A stretch of DNA of 64,000 bases from Rhodobacterales bacterium (GCA_002747035.1 PDRZ01000027.1:1-64000), one strand, 5' to 3'. Counted from the stretch's first letter, positions 37,786 through 47,221 are shown. Program-made: numbers and translations. Notes: generated by a model not told the origin, from the letters alone.

Positions 37786-37900
37786 TAAAGCGTCCTGCCA
37801 CAAACCTGAGTCACGGGTTTTTGGCAAGACGCACGAAACACATAAATGTCGCGCTGCGTTCGCCCTTCCCCCTGTCTCAGGTTAAAGGTCGAACGCTTTA
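37786..37900. repeat. 115-bp MITE-like repeat, copy B
   Basis: Begins TAAAGCG and ends CGCTTTA (7-bp perfect terminal inverted repeat), total 115 bases. About 88% identical to 100-214 without gaps by my base-by-base comparison. The hairpin 37790-37832 is preserved with two mismatches. It lies between the SDR gene and the Tat-signal protein gene, in the promoter region of one or both. Confidence 0.78.
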
Positions 37901-37990
37901 ACGCTCGGGTCAGGGGTGCGGCCACCTCCAGAATTTGTTGCGCAAGACTCGCAATATTGCGGCGGCACCCCAATATCCAATATCGGGTGT

Positions 37991-38432
37991 ATGAACAGAC
38001 GCCAATTCACCTTTTCACTCGCGGGACTGGGTCTTGCGCCTGCCCTTCCAGGGCTTGCAATGGCGGCCCCGACCACACCGATGTCGAGACAAGCGGCGAT
38101 GGTTTATCCGTGGGCCGTACGCCTTGCAAATGTGCAATACGGGTGCAGCGCGGCAACCCTCGCCAAATCCCTTCGTCTCTCGCCCGAACTTGCTGCGGAA
38201 GTGTTCGCACAGCTTCAGGCACGCGGCGTGATTGCCACGCCCGGAGTGACCGGGATGGCCCGCGCATTGCACCCGATCCGTTGGAATAGCCAATTCGTCG
38301 TGAAGGGTCGGAACCTGTCGGAAAGCCTGCTGAACAAACGTCTGAAACACCACGCCAAGGCGTTGCGCAGCAACGCCCCCGCCCGCCGCAGGCGGAGCCC
38401 GGCTTCGCCGGGCTCAATCCAGCAACCGCTGA
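37991..38432 (+). CDS. Tat-signal hypothetical protein with damaged or unusual 3' end
   Basis: Begins MNRRQFTFSLAGLGLAPALPGLAMAA, a twin-arginine-like signal peptide, then about 80 residues (VYPWAVRLANVQYGCSAATLAKSLRLSPELAAEVFAQLQ...) that resemble a small conserved Rhodobacterales exported protein with a predicted helical winged-helix-like pattern. Its function is unknown. The frame does not stop where expected: it reads through the hairpin at 38395-38415 and, antisense, deep into the SLC13 gene (first stop at about 39472). A one-base change in the C-run near 38376-38380 would give a stop at 38430-38432, which I use as the end. The 3' end is therefore uncertain. Confidence 0.55.
38395..38415. 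terminator. GC hairpin between convergent genes
   Basis: A perfect 9-bp stem GAGCCCGGC/GCCGGGCTC with a TTC loop, 20 bases beyond the SLC13 stop on the minus strand. It may end transcription from both sides. No T-run on either side. Confidence 0.45.
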
Positions 38433-38434
38433 CC

Positions 38435-40216
38435 TCAGAGAGGCCAGAGAATTGGAATGAGCGCGCTCGCCAGAATCCCCACGGACAGGTTCAACGGAAT
38501 CCCGACCCGCATGAAATCGGTGAATTTGTAACCGCCGGGGCCATAGACCAGCATGTTGGTCTGATACCCGATGGGTGTGGCAAACGACGCACTGGCCGCG
38601 ACCATCACCGCAACAACCAACGGGCGCGGATCAATCCCCATAGCTTCCGCCAGCCCGATGGCAATCGGGGTCACAACCACCGCAACAGCATTATTGCTGA
38701 CCATCTCGGTCAGCACCGAAGTCAGCAGGTAAATAGCCCAAACCACCAGCACGCCAGGCAAAAGCTTCATAAAGGGCGCAATCGCGCTCACGATCAGTTC
38801 AACAGCCCCGGATGCCTCCAACGCCGCCCCGACCGCAAGCATGGAAAAGATCAAGACCAACAAGCGCCCGTCGATAAAGGAAAACGCCTCTTCCGCGTCG
38901 ATACAGCGGGTCAACAGCACCACTGCCACGGCGAGGATCGACAGAAGGAAGATGGGCGCAGCCCCAAATCCGGCCAACGCGACCAGCGCCACCAGCGAAA
39001 CAATCGCGATCGGTGCATGTCCACGGCGAAAGGCCCGGGCAGACGGGTGCGATACATCCACCATATCCATATCGCTGGCCAGTCGCTGAATATCCTCGGG
39101 TGCCCCCTCCAGCAGAAGCGTATCCCCCACCCGCACGACAAGATCGTCAAGCTGGCGACCAATGTTCTGGGACTTGCGATGTACCGCCAGGGGATAGACA
39201 CCATATCGCCGACGAAGCCTCAATGCGCCAAGGCTGCGCCCCACCATCTTGCAACCGGGCGTGATCAGCACCTCCACCGTGTTGGTTTGCACAGCCGAAA
39301 CCTGATCCACGCGCTTGAGACTCTTGTTGCGCTGAAGGCTCAGCAACTCGGCCATTTGCGTGCGCAGCACCACGCGGTCGCCAACCTGCAATGTCACATC
39401 CTTGAGATTCCGGCGCAGCGAGGCATCGCCCCGGATCACGTCAATCAACCGCACCCCTTCGCGTTTGAATAACTGCACCCCGGTGACCTCGCGCCCAATC
39501 AGATTGGACTCGGGCGGAATCACCGCCTCGGTAAAGAACTTCATGCGGCTGCGGTCCGACAACAGGGTCGCCATGCTATCCCGATCCGGCAACAGGTAAG
39601 GACCGATAAACCGCAGATAAACCATGCCCCAGATCACAAGGATGATACCGAGCGGTGTCACCTCAAAAATCGAAAAGGCCGCCATGCCCTGGGCGCGCGC
39701 CACACCATCCACCAAAAGGTTGGTGGAGGTCCCGATCAGGGTCAATGTGCCCCCAAGGATCGCGGCATAGCTCAGCGGAATCAACAAACGCGACGCCGAA
39801 ACGCCCAAGGTTCGCCCCAACTGTACAAACACCGGAATCATCACCACCACGACCGGCGTATTCGACACAACCGCACTTGCGATGATGACAAACCCCAGCA
39901 ACAGCGCAATCGCCATCTTGGGGTTGGTCTTGGCCTGTTTATCCGCCATCCGGGTAAAAGCATCCAACGCCCCGGTGCGCACCAGCGCCCCCATCACGAT
40001 AAACATCGCCGCGATAGTCCAGGGCGCGGGGTTGGACAAAACCGCCAAAGCATTGTCATAAGGCAAAACCCCCAGAACCAGCATCAGCGACACACCGGCA
40101 ATGGCGACCACCTCGGTCGGATAAGCCTCGCGAAGGAACAACACGAACATGATGACGACAACCAACATGGTCGCCACCGCCTGACCGGTCTGAGATATTT
40201 CGAATAGCTGCATCAT
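38435..40216 (-). CDS. SLC13 family permease with TrkA-C domains
   Basis: 593 residues. Two groups of transmembrane helices (about 10-190 and 400-593) flank a cytoplasmic region with two TrkA-C/RCK_C-like domains (about 205-380), the architecture of the DASS/SLC13-related CitT-like permeases. Repeated SNTPVVVV- and SNNAVAVVVTPIA-type motifs correspond to the ion/substrate sites of the family. The substrate (sulfate, dicarboxylate or other anion) cannot be told. Overlaps the DMT transporter stop by four bases. Confidence 0.9.
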   Translation of the reverse strand: MMQLFEISQTGQAVATMLVVVIMFVLFLREAYPTEVVAIAGVSLMLVLGVLPYDNALAVLSNPAPWTIAAMFIVMGALVRTGALDAFTRMADKQAKTNPKMAIALLLGFVIIASAVVSNTPVVVVMIPVFVQLGRTLGVSASRLLIPLSYAAILGGTLTLIGTSTNLLVDGVARAQGMAAFSIFEVTPLGIILVIWGMVYLRFIGPYLLPDRDSMATLLSDRSRMKFFTEAVIPPESNLIGREVTGVQLFKREGVRLIDVIRGDASLRRNLKDVTLQVGDRVVLRTQMAELLSLQRNKSLKRVDQVSAVQTNTVEVLITPGCKMVGRSLGALRLRRRYGVYPLAVHRKSQNIGRQLDDLVVRVGDTLLLEGAPEDIQRLASDMDMVDVSHPSARAFRRGHAPIAIVSLVALVALAGFGAAPIFLLSILAVAVVLLTRCIDAEEAFSFIDGRLLVLIFSMLAVGAALEASGAVELIVSAIAPFMKLLPGVLVVWAIYLLTSVLTEMVSNNAVAVVVTPIAIGLAEAMGIDPRPLVVAVMVAASASFATPIGYQTNMLVYGPGGYKFTDFMRVGIPLNLSVGILASALIPILWPL

Positions 40217-41190
40217 GGACGCTGCCTGGCCCCCGTCTGTGGTCTGTTATTCTCAGGTTCCTTTTCGCCCATCGAGGCTGGCGCGGCAAGCGGTTCGTTT
40301 GCGTCGGGTTTCGCGCGGGGTGAAACAAGGAACATCCCGACCATCATGGCCATAACCGCCAACCAGAACCCGCCTGCATAGGTTTCGTGCAGGATCACCA
40401 TGGCCCAGACAACACCGAACCCGGTGATAAGATAAGCCACCTGTCCGGCAAAAACCGGACCGGCGCGACCCACCATCCATACATAGGTTGCATAAATTGT
40501 GGCGTGCAAAACCGATGTCGCAAACAGAGCCATATCCGGCGCATACCAAGGTGGGCGCGGGTCAATCCACTGTCCACTTGCCACGGCCAGTGGCAGCGTC
40601 ACCAGCGCCCCGAAAACAGACGCACCGCAAAGCAGTTGCACCGGGTTCATGCCGCCGGTATCGAACCGGGACACCACGTTCCCCTCCACCCCGTAAAACA
40701 GCGGCGCGATCAGCGCCAGCGGCACCCAGGCCACCCATCCTGCGGCGTTGCCACCTGCACCGGGGGACACCAGCAGCACCACCCCAACGAGTCCACAGCT
40801 CAAACCCGCCAGCCGCCGCCACTCGAACCGATCCTGCCCCCAGACAAGAGCCATGGGAAAGGCAAACATCGGAACCGTGGCAATGGCGACGGAAATCACA
40901 CCAGACGGCAGATGACGCGCCGCCTCATAGCTGGTCGAATTGGGGATAATCGTCCCAATCAGAGCGATGAGCAGATAAAACCCGATCTGACGCGCCCCCA
41001 AAGGCAGCCCCCGCCCCCTCAGGGCCAGAAACGTCCCAAGCAGGACCGCGCCGATAACCATCTGCCAGAAGATCAACCCGAAATGCCGATAGCCCTCGCT
41101 GACCGCGATCTTGGCCAAAGGCTGGCTTAATCCCCAGCCAGCCCCCATCAGAACAAGTATGCCGGAAAGCCAGAAACGCTCGCGTGTCAC
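40213..41190 (-). CDS. DMT family transporter (EamA)
   Basis: 325 residues with ten predicted transmembrane helices in two EamA repeats (about 8-140 and 160-290), then a hydrophilic tail of about 30 residues. Family members export amino acids or metabolites; substrate unknown. Coupled by four-base overlaps to the phosphoesterase gene upstream and the SLC13 gene downstream. Confidence 0.9.
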   Translation of the reverse strand: MTRERFWLSGILVLMGAGWGLSQPLAKIAVSEGYRHFGLIFWQMVIGAVLLGTFLALRGRGLPLGARQIGFYLLIALIGTIIPNSTSYEAARHLPSGVISVAIATVPMFAFPMALVWGQDRFEWRRLAGLSCGLVGVVLLVSPGAGGNAAGWVAWVPLALIAPLFYGVEGNVVSRFDTGGMNPVQLLCGASVFGALVTLPLAVASGQWIDPRPPWYAPDMALFATSVLHATIYATYVWMVGRAGPVFAGQVAYLITGFGVVWAMVILHETYAGGFWLAVMAMMVGMFLVSPRAKPDANEPLAAPASMGEKEPENNRPQTGARQRP

Positions 41191-41999
41191 GGTGCCGCCG
41201 CTTCAAGCCGCCCGCCCTGCCGGACCATGCGGATCCGGGTCGCGCGTCCGGTCCGGTCGTCGGTTTCGATGTAAACGCCGGACAGTGTGGCCTCGCCATT
41301 GGCCGGGGTGAAACGGGATTTGGGCATCCCGGTAATGAAACGGCGCATAGGCTCGGCTTTCTCCATCCCGATGACCGAGTTGTAATCGCCGCACATGCCC
41401 GCATCGGTCAGGTATCCGGTGCCCTCCGACAGGATCATCGCATCCCCCGTGGGTACATGCGTATGGGTGCCAACCACAAGCGACGCGCGACCATTGCAAT
41501 AGTGGCCCATCGCCATTTTCTCGCTTGTCGCTTCGCAATGCATGTCAATGATCGTTGCCTGAACAGCGCCACCCAGAGGGTGCGCCTTCAACACCGGCTC
41601 AACGGCGGAAAAAGGATCGTCAAAGGCCCGCTTCATAAAAACCTGCCCCAGCACCTGGGCCACGAGAACCTTGCGCCCGCGTGAATCCTCGAACACACGA
41701 TACCCGCGACCGGGTGCCCCCTTGGCAAAGTTGATCGGGCGAATGATGCGCCTCTCACCTTCGATATGCTGCAACATATCTTTCTGGTCAAACGCGTGGT
41801 CGCCCAGCGTGACGCAATCGGCCCCCGCATCGAACAGCAGCTTTGCATGTTCCCCGTTCAACCCCATGCCGTTGCTGGCATTTTCGCCATTCACAACGAC
41901 AAAATCCAACCGCCATTCATCGCGCAAACGCGGCAGGTTCTCCGAAATCGCCCGCCGACCGGCGCGCCCCATAACATCGCCCAGAAACAGTATCTTCAT
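41187..41999 (-). CDS. TIGR00282 family metallophosphoesterase (YmdB-like)
   Basis: 270 residues. Starts MKILFLGDVMGRAGRRA with the metal ligand Asp8; NGENASNGMG, TLGDHAFDQ, and HCEATSEK with GTHTHVPTGD complete the di-metal site of the YmdB family, which hydrolyses 2',3'-cyclic nucleotides and affects RNA turnover and biofilm in Bacillus. I chose ATG 41999 because homology begins there; the 83 codons upstream look non-coding. Ribosome binding site is weak. Overlaps the DMT transporter gene by four bases. Confidence 0.93.
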   Translation of the reverse strand: MKILFLGDVMGRAGRRAISENLPRLRDEWRLDFVVVNGENASNGMGLNGEHAKLLFDAGADCVTLGDHAFDQKDMLQHIEGERRIIRPINFAKGAPGRGYRVFEDSRGRKVLVAQVLGQVFMKRAFDDPFSAVEPVLKAHPLGGAVQATIIDMHCEATSEKMAMGHYCNGRASLVVGTHTHVPTGDAMILSEGTGYLTDAGMCGDYNSVIGMEKAEPMRRFITGMPKSRFTPANGEATLSGVYIETDDRTGRATRIRMVRQGGRLEAAAP

Positions 42000-42039
42000 A
42001 CCCACAAGCCCTAGGGCCCAGAACAGAAAACCGCAAGAC

Positions 42040-42510
42040 TTACTGAACGACGAACCGGGCCTTGATCTCGATCGGAAAGGCCACCGACCGGGCGATGAAA
42101 CAGTATTTGTGGACTTCGCTATGGATTGCTTGCGCCTGTGCAAGGTCCGCGTCGGCCTTGACCGTGATCCTGGGGCGCAGGGTTGCCCCAACGAACCGCC
42201 CCGCCCCATCCGGCGTGCTTTCCCCGTGGCCAATCGGCTGATCCTCATAGCTGGTCACCACGATCCCCGCATCACTGGCCAAATGCAGATACCACAGCAT
42301 ATGACAGGATGAGAGCGCAGCGATCAGCATATCTTCAGGATTGTGCTTGCTTGGTTCCCCACCAAGAAGCGGATCATTTGAGCAGGACAGCACCGGTTTG
42401 CCGGGCATGGCCAAATCCCATGTGCGATCATAGGCCCGATAATGCGCAGTCCCCTCACCCCGATTGCCGGTCCAGACCACCCGGGTCTCGAAATCATGCG
42501 CCTTTGCCAC
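42040..42510 (-). CDS. OsmC family protein
   Basis: 156 residues with a GTG start at 42510, supported by GGAGGAG upstream; starting at 42555 would add residues unlike the family. Contains the two Cys regions VLSCSNDP and IAALSSCHMLWYLH, the latter with the conserved peroxidatic-type Cys of OsmC/Ohr proteins that reduce organic hydroperoxides. Near the phosphoesterase gene on the same strand, 40 bases away. Hydroperoxidase activity is inferred from the family. Confidence 0.88.
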   Translation of the reverse strand: MAKAHDFETRVVWTGNRGEGTAHYRAYDRTWDLAMPGKPVLSCSNDPLLGGEPSKHNPEDMLIAALSSCHMLWYLHLASDAGIVVTSYEDQPIGHGESTPDGAGRFVGATLRPRITVKADADLAQAQAIHSEVHKYCFIARSVAFPIEIKARFVVQ

Positions 42511-42616
42511 CTGCTCTCTCCTCCGCGTTTCGCGAAACCAATGCCAGCCAATCAACGATGCGGCCTACGGGCGCGAGGCGGGTGGGCGGAAGCGCCCCCG
42601 GGCAGCGCCGGACCCT

Positions 42617-43183
42617 TCAATACTCGATCACCCCTTTTTCCGTGACAATAATGTCCAACGGCTGATCCGTCGTCTCAAGCGGCAACTGCTCCGATTCCTG
42701 TGCCGCAAAGGCAAAACCGATCGCCAGTGTCGCGCGGCGCGCGCGCAGCAATTCCAAACTGCGATCATAAAACCCGCCGCCATAGCCCAGCCGCCCGCCC
42801 CGGCGGTCAAATGCCACCAGCGGCACGATCAGTATCTCCGGCTCGAAATACTCCCCCGCCGCAGGCACCGATGCACCGAATGGTCCTTCCACCATCTCGC
42901 ATTCCGGCTCCCAACGGGAAAACAGCAAGGATTGCCCTTCCCCTTTGATGACCGGCACGCCGACCGGCCCGTGGGCTGCGGCCTCGGCCATCGCCGGCAA
43001 CGGGTCAATCTCGGTGCGGATCGGCATATATCCCGCCAACGGAACGCCGCGATAGCCCGCCAACACCTGGCTCAACACCCCGGCCTGCCCGCCCCCGCCA
43101 TGATCGAATGCAGCCTTGCGCCGGGCAAGGGCCGCCTTGCGCGCCGCTGCTTTCACCTCGCTCAGATCACCAATATCGTTCAT
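42617..43183 (-). CDS. 5-formyltetrahydrofolate cyclo-ligase
   Basis: 188 residues. Converts 5-formyl-THF to 5,10-methenyl-THF using ATP. Conserved motifs are an N-terminal Lys/Arg-rich helix (KAAARKAALARRKA), the substrate region YMPIRTEIDPLP, and the C-terminal FDRRGGRLGYGGGFYDRSL. Overlaps mgtE by four bases. Confidence 0.94.
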   Translation of the reverse strand: MNDIGDLSEVKAAARKAALARRKAAFDHGGGGQAGVLSQVLAGYRGVPLAGYMPIRTEIDPLPAMAEAAAHGPVGVPVIKGEGQSLLFSRWEPECEMVEGPFGASVPAAGEYFEPEILIVPLVAFDRRGGRLGYGGGFYDRSLELLRARRATLAIGFAFAAQESEQLPLETTDQPLDIIVTEKGVIEY

Positions 43184-44568
43184 ATCAACACCGCTGCCGC
43201 CAAACCCAGAAACGCAAAAAAGCCAACCACATCGGTGACCGTCGTCACGAAAGCCCCCGATGCCAATGCCGGGTCCACTCCGAACCGCTCAAGCACAACC
43301 GGGATCACGGTCCCGGCAAATCCGGCAATCACAAGATTTACAACCATCGCCACCGCAATGACTCCGCCCAACAAAGGTGTGCCGAACCAGATGACCCCGA
43401 CAAACCCCATGATCACTGCGAAGATTGCGCCGTTGACCAATCCCACCAAAACCTCGCGCCGGATCACGCGCCACAGGTTGGACCCGGTCAAGTCCTTGGT
43501 GGCAATCGCGCGCACCGCCACAGTCAACGTCTGCGTCCCCGCATTGCCCCCCATGCTCGCGACGATCGGCATCAACACGGCCAATGCCACGAATTGCGCA
43601 ATCGTCGCCTCGAACTGGGCGATGACCAAACTGGCCAGAACCGCTGTCACAAGATTGACCGCCAACCACGGAAACCGCCGCCGGGTTGTGTCGATCACGC
43701 GGTCCGTCAGACTGCCCTCGCCCACCCCCGCAAGACGCAGGATATCTTCCTCGTGTTCTTCATCCAGAACCACCATGGCATCGTCAATGGTGATCACCCC
43801 GACCAACCGGTCATCCGCATCCACCACGGGCGCGGATATCAGGTGATACTGGTTGAACGCATAGGCCACCTCGCCCTCATCCTGATCCGCCGGGATCACC
43901 TGAAAACTATCTTCGGTAATCGTGGACATCGCCACCGCGCGCGGCGACCCCATGATCTTGCCAAGCGTCACATATCCCGTGGGCCGCATCCTTGGATCGA
44001 CCAGGATCACGTGATAAAACTGCTCGGGCAAACTTTCGGATTCCCGCAGAAAATCAATGGTCTGCCCAACATTCCAATGCTCGGGCGCCATGACCACTTC
44101 GCGCTGCATCAACCGCCCGGCAGAGTCTTCGGGATAGCTCAGCGCCTGTTCCACCACGACACGATCAGCATCGTCCAGATGCTCCAGAATGGCTTCCTGC
44201 TGCGGCTCCTCAAGGTCCTCGACAAGGTCGACGACATCGTCGCTTTCCAACTCGCGTACAGCTTCGGCCAAGACCTGCGGGTTCAAGACCGCGATCACCT
44301 CCTCGCGGATCGACTCGTCCAGTTCCGACAGGATCTCGCCGTCGAACTCAACCCCGTAAAGCTCGATCAGACGACGCCGGTCAAAGGTGTTGATCTGCTC
44401 CAGAAGGTCGGCAATATCCGCCGCGTGCAGCGGTTCCATCAACGCAACAAGCCGGTCCCGATCCCCTACATCCACCGCATAAAGAATGGCCGCAACATCG
44501 CGACGTTTCAGCCCATAGCCGTCTTCGTCGTCGGGGTTGCGCAGCTCTGCCAGATTGTCCAGATCCAT
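43180..44568 (-). CDS. mgtE: Magnesium transporter MgtE
   Basis: 462 residues. N-terminal MgtE_N superhelical domain (about 40-140), two CBS domains (about 145-270) acting as Mg2+ sensors, then five transmembrane helices (about 290-462) with the conserved VLMPIVASMGGNAGTQTLTV pore segment. The start at 44568 (GGGGAGTGA upstream) gives the usual acidic N-terminus; the open frame extends 66 codons further over the repeat. No obvious Mg2+ riboswitch lies in the 242 bases upstream. Confidence 0.95.
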   Translation of the reverse strand: MDLDNLAELRNPDDEDGYGLKRRDVAAILYAVDVGDRDRLVALMEPLHAADIADLLEQINTFDRRRLIELYGVEFDGEILSELDESIREEVIAVLNPQVLAEAVRELESDDVVDLVEDLEEPQQEAILEHLDDADRVVVEQALSYPEDSAGRLMQREVVMAPEHWNVGQTIDFLRESESLPEQFYHVILVDPRMRPTGYVTLGKIMGSPRAVAMSTITEDSFQVIPADQDEGEVAYAFNQYHLISAPVVDADDRLVGVITIDDAMVVLDEEHEEDILRLAGVGEGSLTDRVIDTTRRRFPWLAVNLVTAVLASLVIAQFEATIAQFVALAVLMPIVASMGGNAGTQTLTVAVRAIATKDLTGSNLWRVIRREVLVGLVNGAIFAVIMGFVGVIWFGTPLLGGVIAVAMVVNLVIAGFAGTVIPVVLERFGVDPALASGAFVTTVTDVVGFFAFLGLAAAVLI

Positions 44569-44690
44569 GGCCGTCACTCCCCATTCGCGTTTCAACTTGG
44601 CGCGACCATAAGGGAAGTGACACGGGAAAAACAATGGCCTACCCCGGCTTTCCGATGGCCTCTCACAACCTGACCGGCGCTTGCGTCCTG

Positions 44691-44770
44691 GCACCCACCC
44701 CAAGGACGAGGCCAGGGGCCGAGGACGAGATATCGTGGGTGCCTGAAAGGCACACCTTTGGATCACCCCA
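44691..44770. repeat. Dispersed repeat family 2, copy C
   Basis: An 80-base element related to 60366-60445. Shared features in order are GGCACC, AGGACGA, a G/C-rich middle, ACGAGA-ATC-TG-GTGCC, a small hairpin and CCTTTGG-TCA. Within this copy GGCACCCAC (44691) is inverted as GTGGGTGCC (44736-44744). It lies between the CAP gene's 3' end (44811) and the mgtE start (44568). Confidence 0.65.
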
Positions 44771-44810
44771 GATGGATCACCCCGGAAAACTCCGAACCTG
44801 CGCCGTCAGC

Positions 44811-45239
44811 TCAACACCCGGCGTGACCAAGCACCATAACCCATATGTCACCCGGCCCACGTGTCACAGCGGCCTCGGAGACCCTCTTCAACAACATGTT
44901 GCGACGATGCCCGGGCGAGTTGACCCACTCCCGCATAACCTGTTGCAAACTGCGTTGCCCTTTGGCGATATTCTCCGCAATGACGCAATAGCGATACCCA
45001 CCTCGCAACGCGCGATCAGAGATACTGCTGCCATCCGATCCCTGATGGGAAAAGAAGCCGTTGCGGGCCATATCTGCGCCATGTTTTTCCGCCACCCGCT
45101 CCAGCTTTCGAGAGGCGGACACATGGGCCATACCCTGTTCACCGCGAAACGCGTTCAACATGGCAATCGCGCCGGGAACGGGCTCGGCATTGCCCGCCCC
45201 CGCAAGGACACCTATTAGAATCACAGCCCAGAAACGCAT
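44811..45239 (-). CDS. CAP domain-containing protein
   Basis: 142 residues. A signal peptide (about 1-17, MRFWAVILIGVLAGAGNAEP) is followed by one CAP/SCP domain with the family blocks NAFRGEQG, HGADMARNGFFSHQGSDG, GYRYCVIAENIAKG and WVNSPGHRRNMLL. Exported; role unknown, commonly cell-envelope or host/surface related. The start at 45239 follows a GGGAGAGCATAGA leader. Single gene on its strand. Confidence 0.9.
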   Translation of the reverse strand: MRFWAVILIGVLAGAGNAEPVPGAIAMLNAFRGEQGMAHVSASRKLERVAEKHGADMARNGFFSHQGSDGSSISDRALRGGYRYCVIAENIAKGQRSLQQVMREWVNSPGHRRNMLLKRVSEAAVTRGPGDIWVMVLGHAGC

Positions 45240-45590
45240 TCTATGCTCTCCCTCAACCTCTTCGCCAACCTGTTTTGCGCCTCGCGCACACGCGGCAAAT
45301 CCAAGCTTACATTTGACCCTCGGCAACAATCCTGCGCCTGTCAACCCGCAAATCCCGCACCGGCCCGGCTTTCAACACCGCCTCAGGATCCCAGCGTCCC
45401 GCGCTCTCCCTCCCCGATACATCCCGAACCGAAATGTCCGCAGCTTGCTCCCTGCAATCCCCCGTGCGATCCGGGCGGTCCAAAACACACCCCTCATGCT
45501 TTTTGCCCTAGTCGCGCGCTCGATCGCGCAGTCGGACAGTGGAAAAAGGGCCACAGAACCGCGCACGCTCAGAATACTACCCAGATGCCC
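45240..45590. other. Intergenic region without recognisable gene
   Basis: 351 bases between the CAP gene and the HisN-type phosphatase, both on the minus strand. I see only short frames with no family resemblance. The CAP promoter should be here. Confidence 0.4.
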
Positions 45591-46400
45591 CTATTCAAAT
45601 CTGGACAGGATCGCCAGGGCGGCTGCGTGCTGTTCCCGATTGGCAGCGGCCAATACCCGCCCCCCGTCATGGGCGGGCGCGCCTGTCCAATCGGTGACAA
45701 GACCTCCCGCCGCTTCGATCACCGCGATTGGTGCCTGAATGTCATAGTTGGACAAGCCCGCTTCGATAACCAGATCAATCTGCCCCGCCGCCAACAGGGC
45801 ATAGGCATAGCAATCCAGCCCGTACCGGGTCAGCTTCACTTCGCGAGACACCGCCTCGAACCCTGCGCGTTCAGAACGACTGCCCACTTCGGGAAAGGTA
45901 GTGAACAACAGCGCCTCATTCAAAGGACGCGCCCCACGCACCCGCAGTTCACGTTCCCCAAGCGGCCCCGTCATACATGCCTCTCCGAAGCCGCCCCAGA
46001 ACCGTTCGCCAATATAGGGTTGGTCGATCACGCCAAAAACCGGGCCATTTGCGTCCGAGGCCGCGATCAATACCCCCCATGTCGGTGTCCCGGCCAGAAA
46101 GCCACGCGTACCATCAATCGGATCAAGCACCCAGTTCAGACCGCTTTTACCCTGTGTTGTACCGTATTCTTCGCCAACTATGCCGTCCCGGGGGCGTCGG
46201 GCGGCCAAAATCTCACGCATCGCGCGTTCTGCGGCGCGATCTCCCTCCGTGACCGGATCAAATCTGCCATCGGCGGTTTTATCGCTTTTGTTGTCCGCGC
46301 TCAAACCTTCGGCGCGAAAAAATGGCAACACTGCCTGGCGCGCGGCCTCTGCCAACGCATGGGCAGTGTTGATGATATCGTCTTTTTCCGATTGCAGCAT
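45591..46400 (-). CDS. hisN: Inositol monophosphatase family protein, histidinol-phosphatase type
   Basis: 269 residues. Metal-binding motifs GEEYGTT and WVLDPIDGTRGFLAG, then the C-terminal SNYDIQAPIAVIEAAGG motif typical of HisN-like members, which dephosphorylate histidinol phosphate in alphaproteobacteria and actinobacteria. The start at 46400 lies 56 bases after the XRE regulator stop. The histidinol assignment is from family resemblance; inositol or other phosphates are possible. Confidence 0.9.
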   Translation of the reverse strand: MLQSEKDDIINTAHALAEAARQAVLPFFRAEGLSADNKSDKTADGRFDPVTEGDRAAERAMREILAARRPRDGIVGEEYGTTQGKSGLNWVLDPIDGTRGFLAGTPTWGVLIAASDANGPVFGVIDQPYIGERFWGGFGEACMTGPLGERELRVRGARPLNEALLFTTFPEVGSRSERAGFEAVSREVKLTRYGLDCYAYALLAAGQIDLVIEAGLSNYDIQAPIAVIEAAGGLVTDWTGAPAHDGGRVLAAANREQHAAALAILSRFE

Positions 46401-46456
46401 GACGCACCTTCCCCTGCCTGAGCCCTGTGCCGGGTTAGCGCGCGACTGAACGCAGC

Positions 46457-46825
46457 TCAAGCCACGTCGGACAGAACCCGCGCCAATTCGAACAAACGGC
46501 GGCGCTGATTTTCCGGGATCGAGTAATAGGAACGCACGAGGTCAAGCGCCTCTTTGTCTCCCATCAGATCGACCGGAACGGACCCTGTACGCTCATCCCC
46601 GGCTTCGGCTTCCAACCCTTCAAAGAAGAAGCTGACAGGCACGTCCAAGGCTTCGGAAATATCCCAGAGCCGCGACGCGCTTACGCGATTTGCACCCGTT
46701 TCGTATTTCTGAATTTGCTGGAATTTGATTCCAACCTGTTGCGCGAGCTGCTGTTGGGTCATTCCGACAAGCCACCTGCGATGGCGAATCCGTTTCCCTA
46801 CATGCACGTCTACTGGGTGTGCCAT
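46457..46825 (-). CDS. XRE family helix-turn-helix regulator
   Basis: 122 residues: an HTH_3 domain at about 11-66 (IRHRRWLVGMTQQQLAQQVGIKFQQIQKYETG) and a C-terminal helical tail. The ATG at 46825 (MAHPVDVHVG) is preferred to 46843 because AAGGAG lies at ideal spacing before it. This type is widespread in Rhodobacterales, targets unknown. A candidate operator lies upstream at 46918-46936, suggesting autoregulation. Confidence 0.93.
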   Translation of the reverse strand: MAHPVDVHVGKRIRHRRWLVGMTQQQLAQQVGIKFQQIQKYETGANRVSASRLWDISEALDVPVSFFFEGLEAEAGDERTGSVPVDLMGDKEALDLVRSYYSIPENQRRRLFELARVLSDVA

Positions 46826-47221
46826 ACACGACTCCTTGGCCATTCTATAGTCATATTCTTGTCCTCGGGCACCTCATCCCCATGCGGCCACCCAGCCAGA
46901 GTAATCTTCCGGCAATCTGCGACTGTAAATGTCGCATACCTTGGAAGAGTAACGTGTTTGCACCTTTTTTCAAGAAATTGTTCCCGATAAACGTGCTAAA
47001 CAATTCGTCACCAACAATCAAAAGGCGATTAGAACCGAAAAAAACAACAAAAAAGGTAAACCTGAGATAGCTCATACAAATTGAGCGACCTCAAACGCCT
47101 GTCCCGGATCAGCACGCAACGCGCTACGTCTGCGTTTTCCCCCGCGATGAATCGGGTTAGACCCATAGCAACCCGACGAATCCCGAGGATCACCCGATCC
47201 AAACTGCCAGGAACAAGACAT
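46826..47221. other. Divergent intergenic region
   Basis: 396 bases between the XRE regulator (minus) and the quinone oxidoreductase (plus). Notably A/T-rich around 46940-47080, with A-runs near 47037-47060. I see no gene. It should carry promoters in both directions and contains the inverted repeat described separately. Confidence 0.5.
46918..46936. promoter_or_regulatory. Inverted repeat TGCGAC-N7-GTCGCA
   Basis: A perfect 6-bp inverted repeat with a 7-base spacer, 93 bases upstream of the XRE regulator start. Size suits an HTH dimer; autoregulation is the simplest guess. Confidence 0.35.

Noticed and set aside
42464-44673. Long plus-strand frames opposite 5-FCL and mgtE
   Set aside because: Antisense shadows; the minus strand has well-conserved families.
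44569-44810. Mg2+ riboswitch before mgtE
   Set aside because: No M-box or ykoK-like conserved pattern; the stretch is mainly the dispersed repeat.
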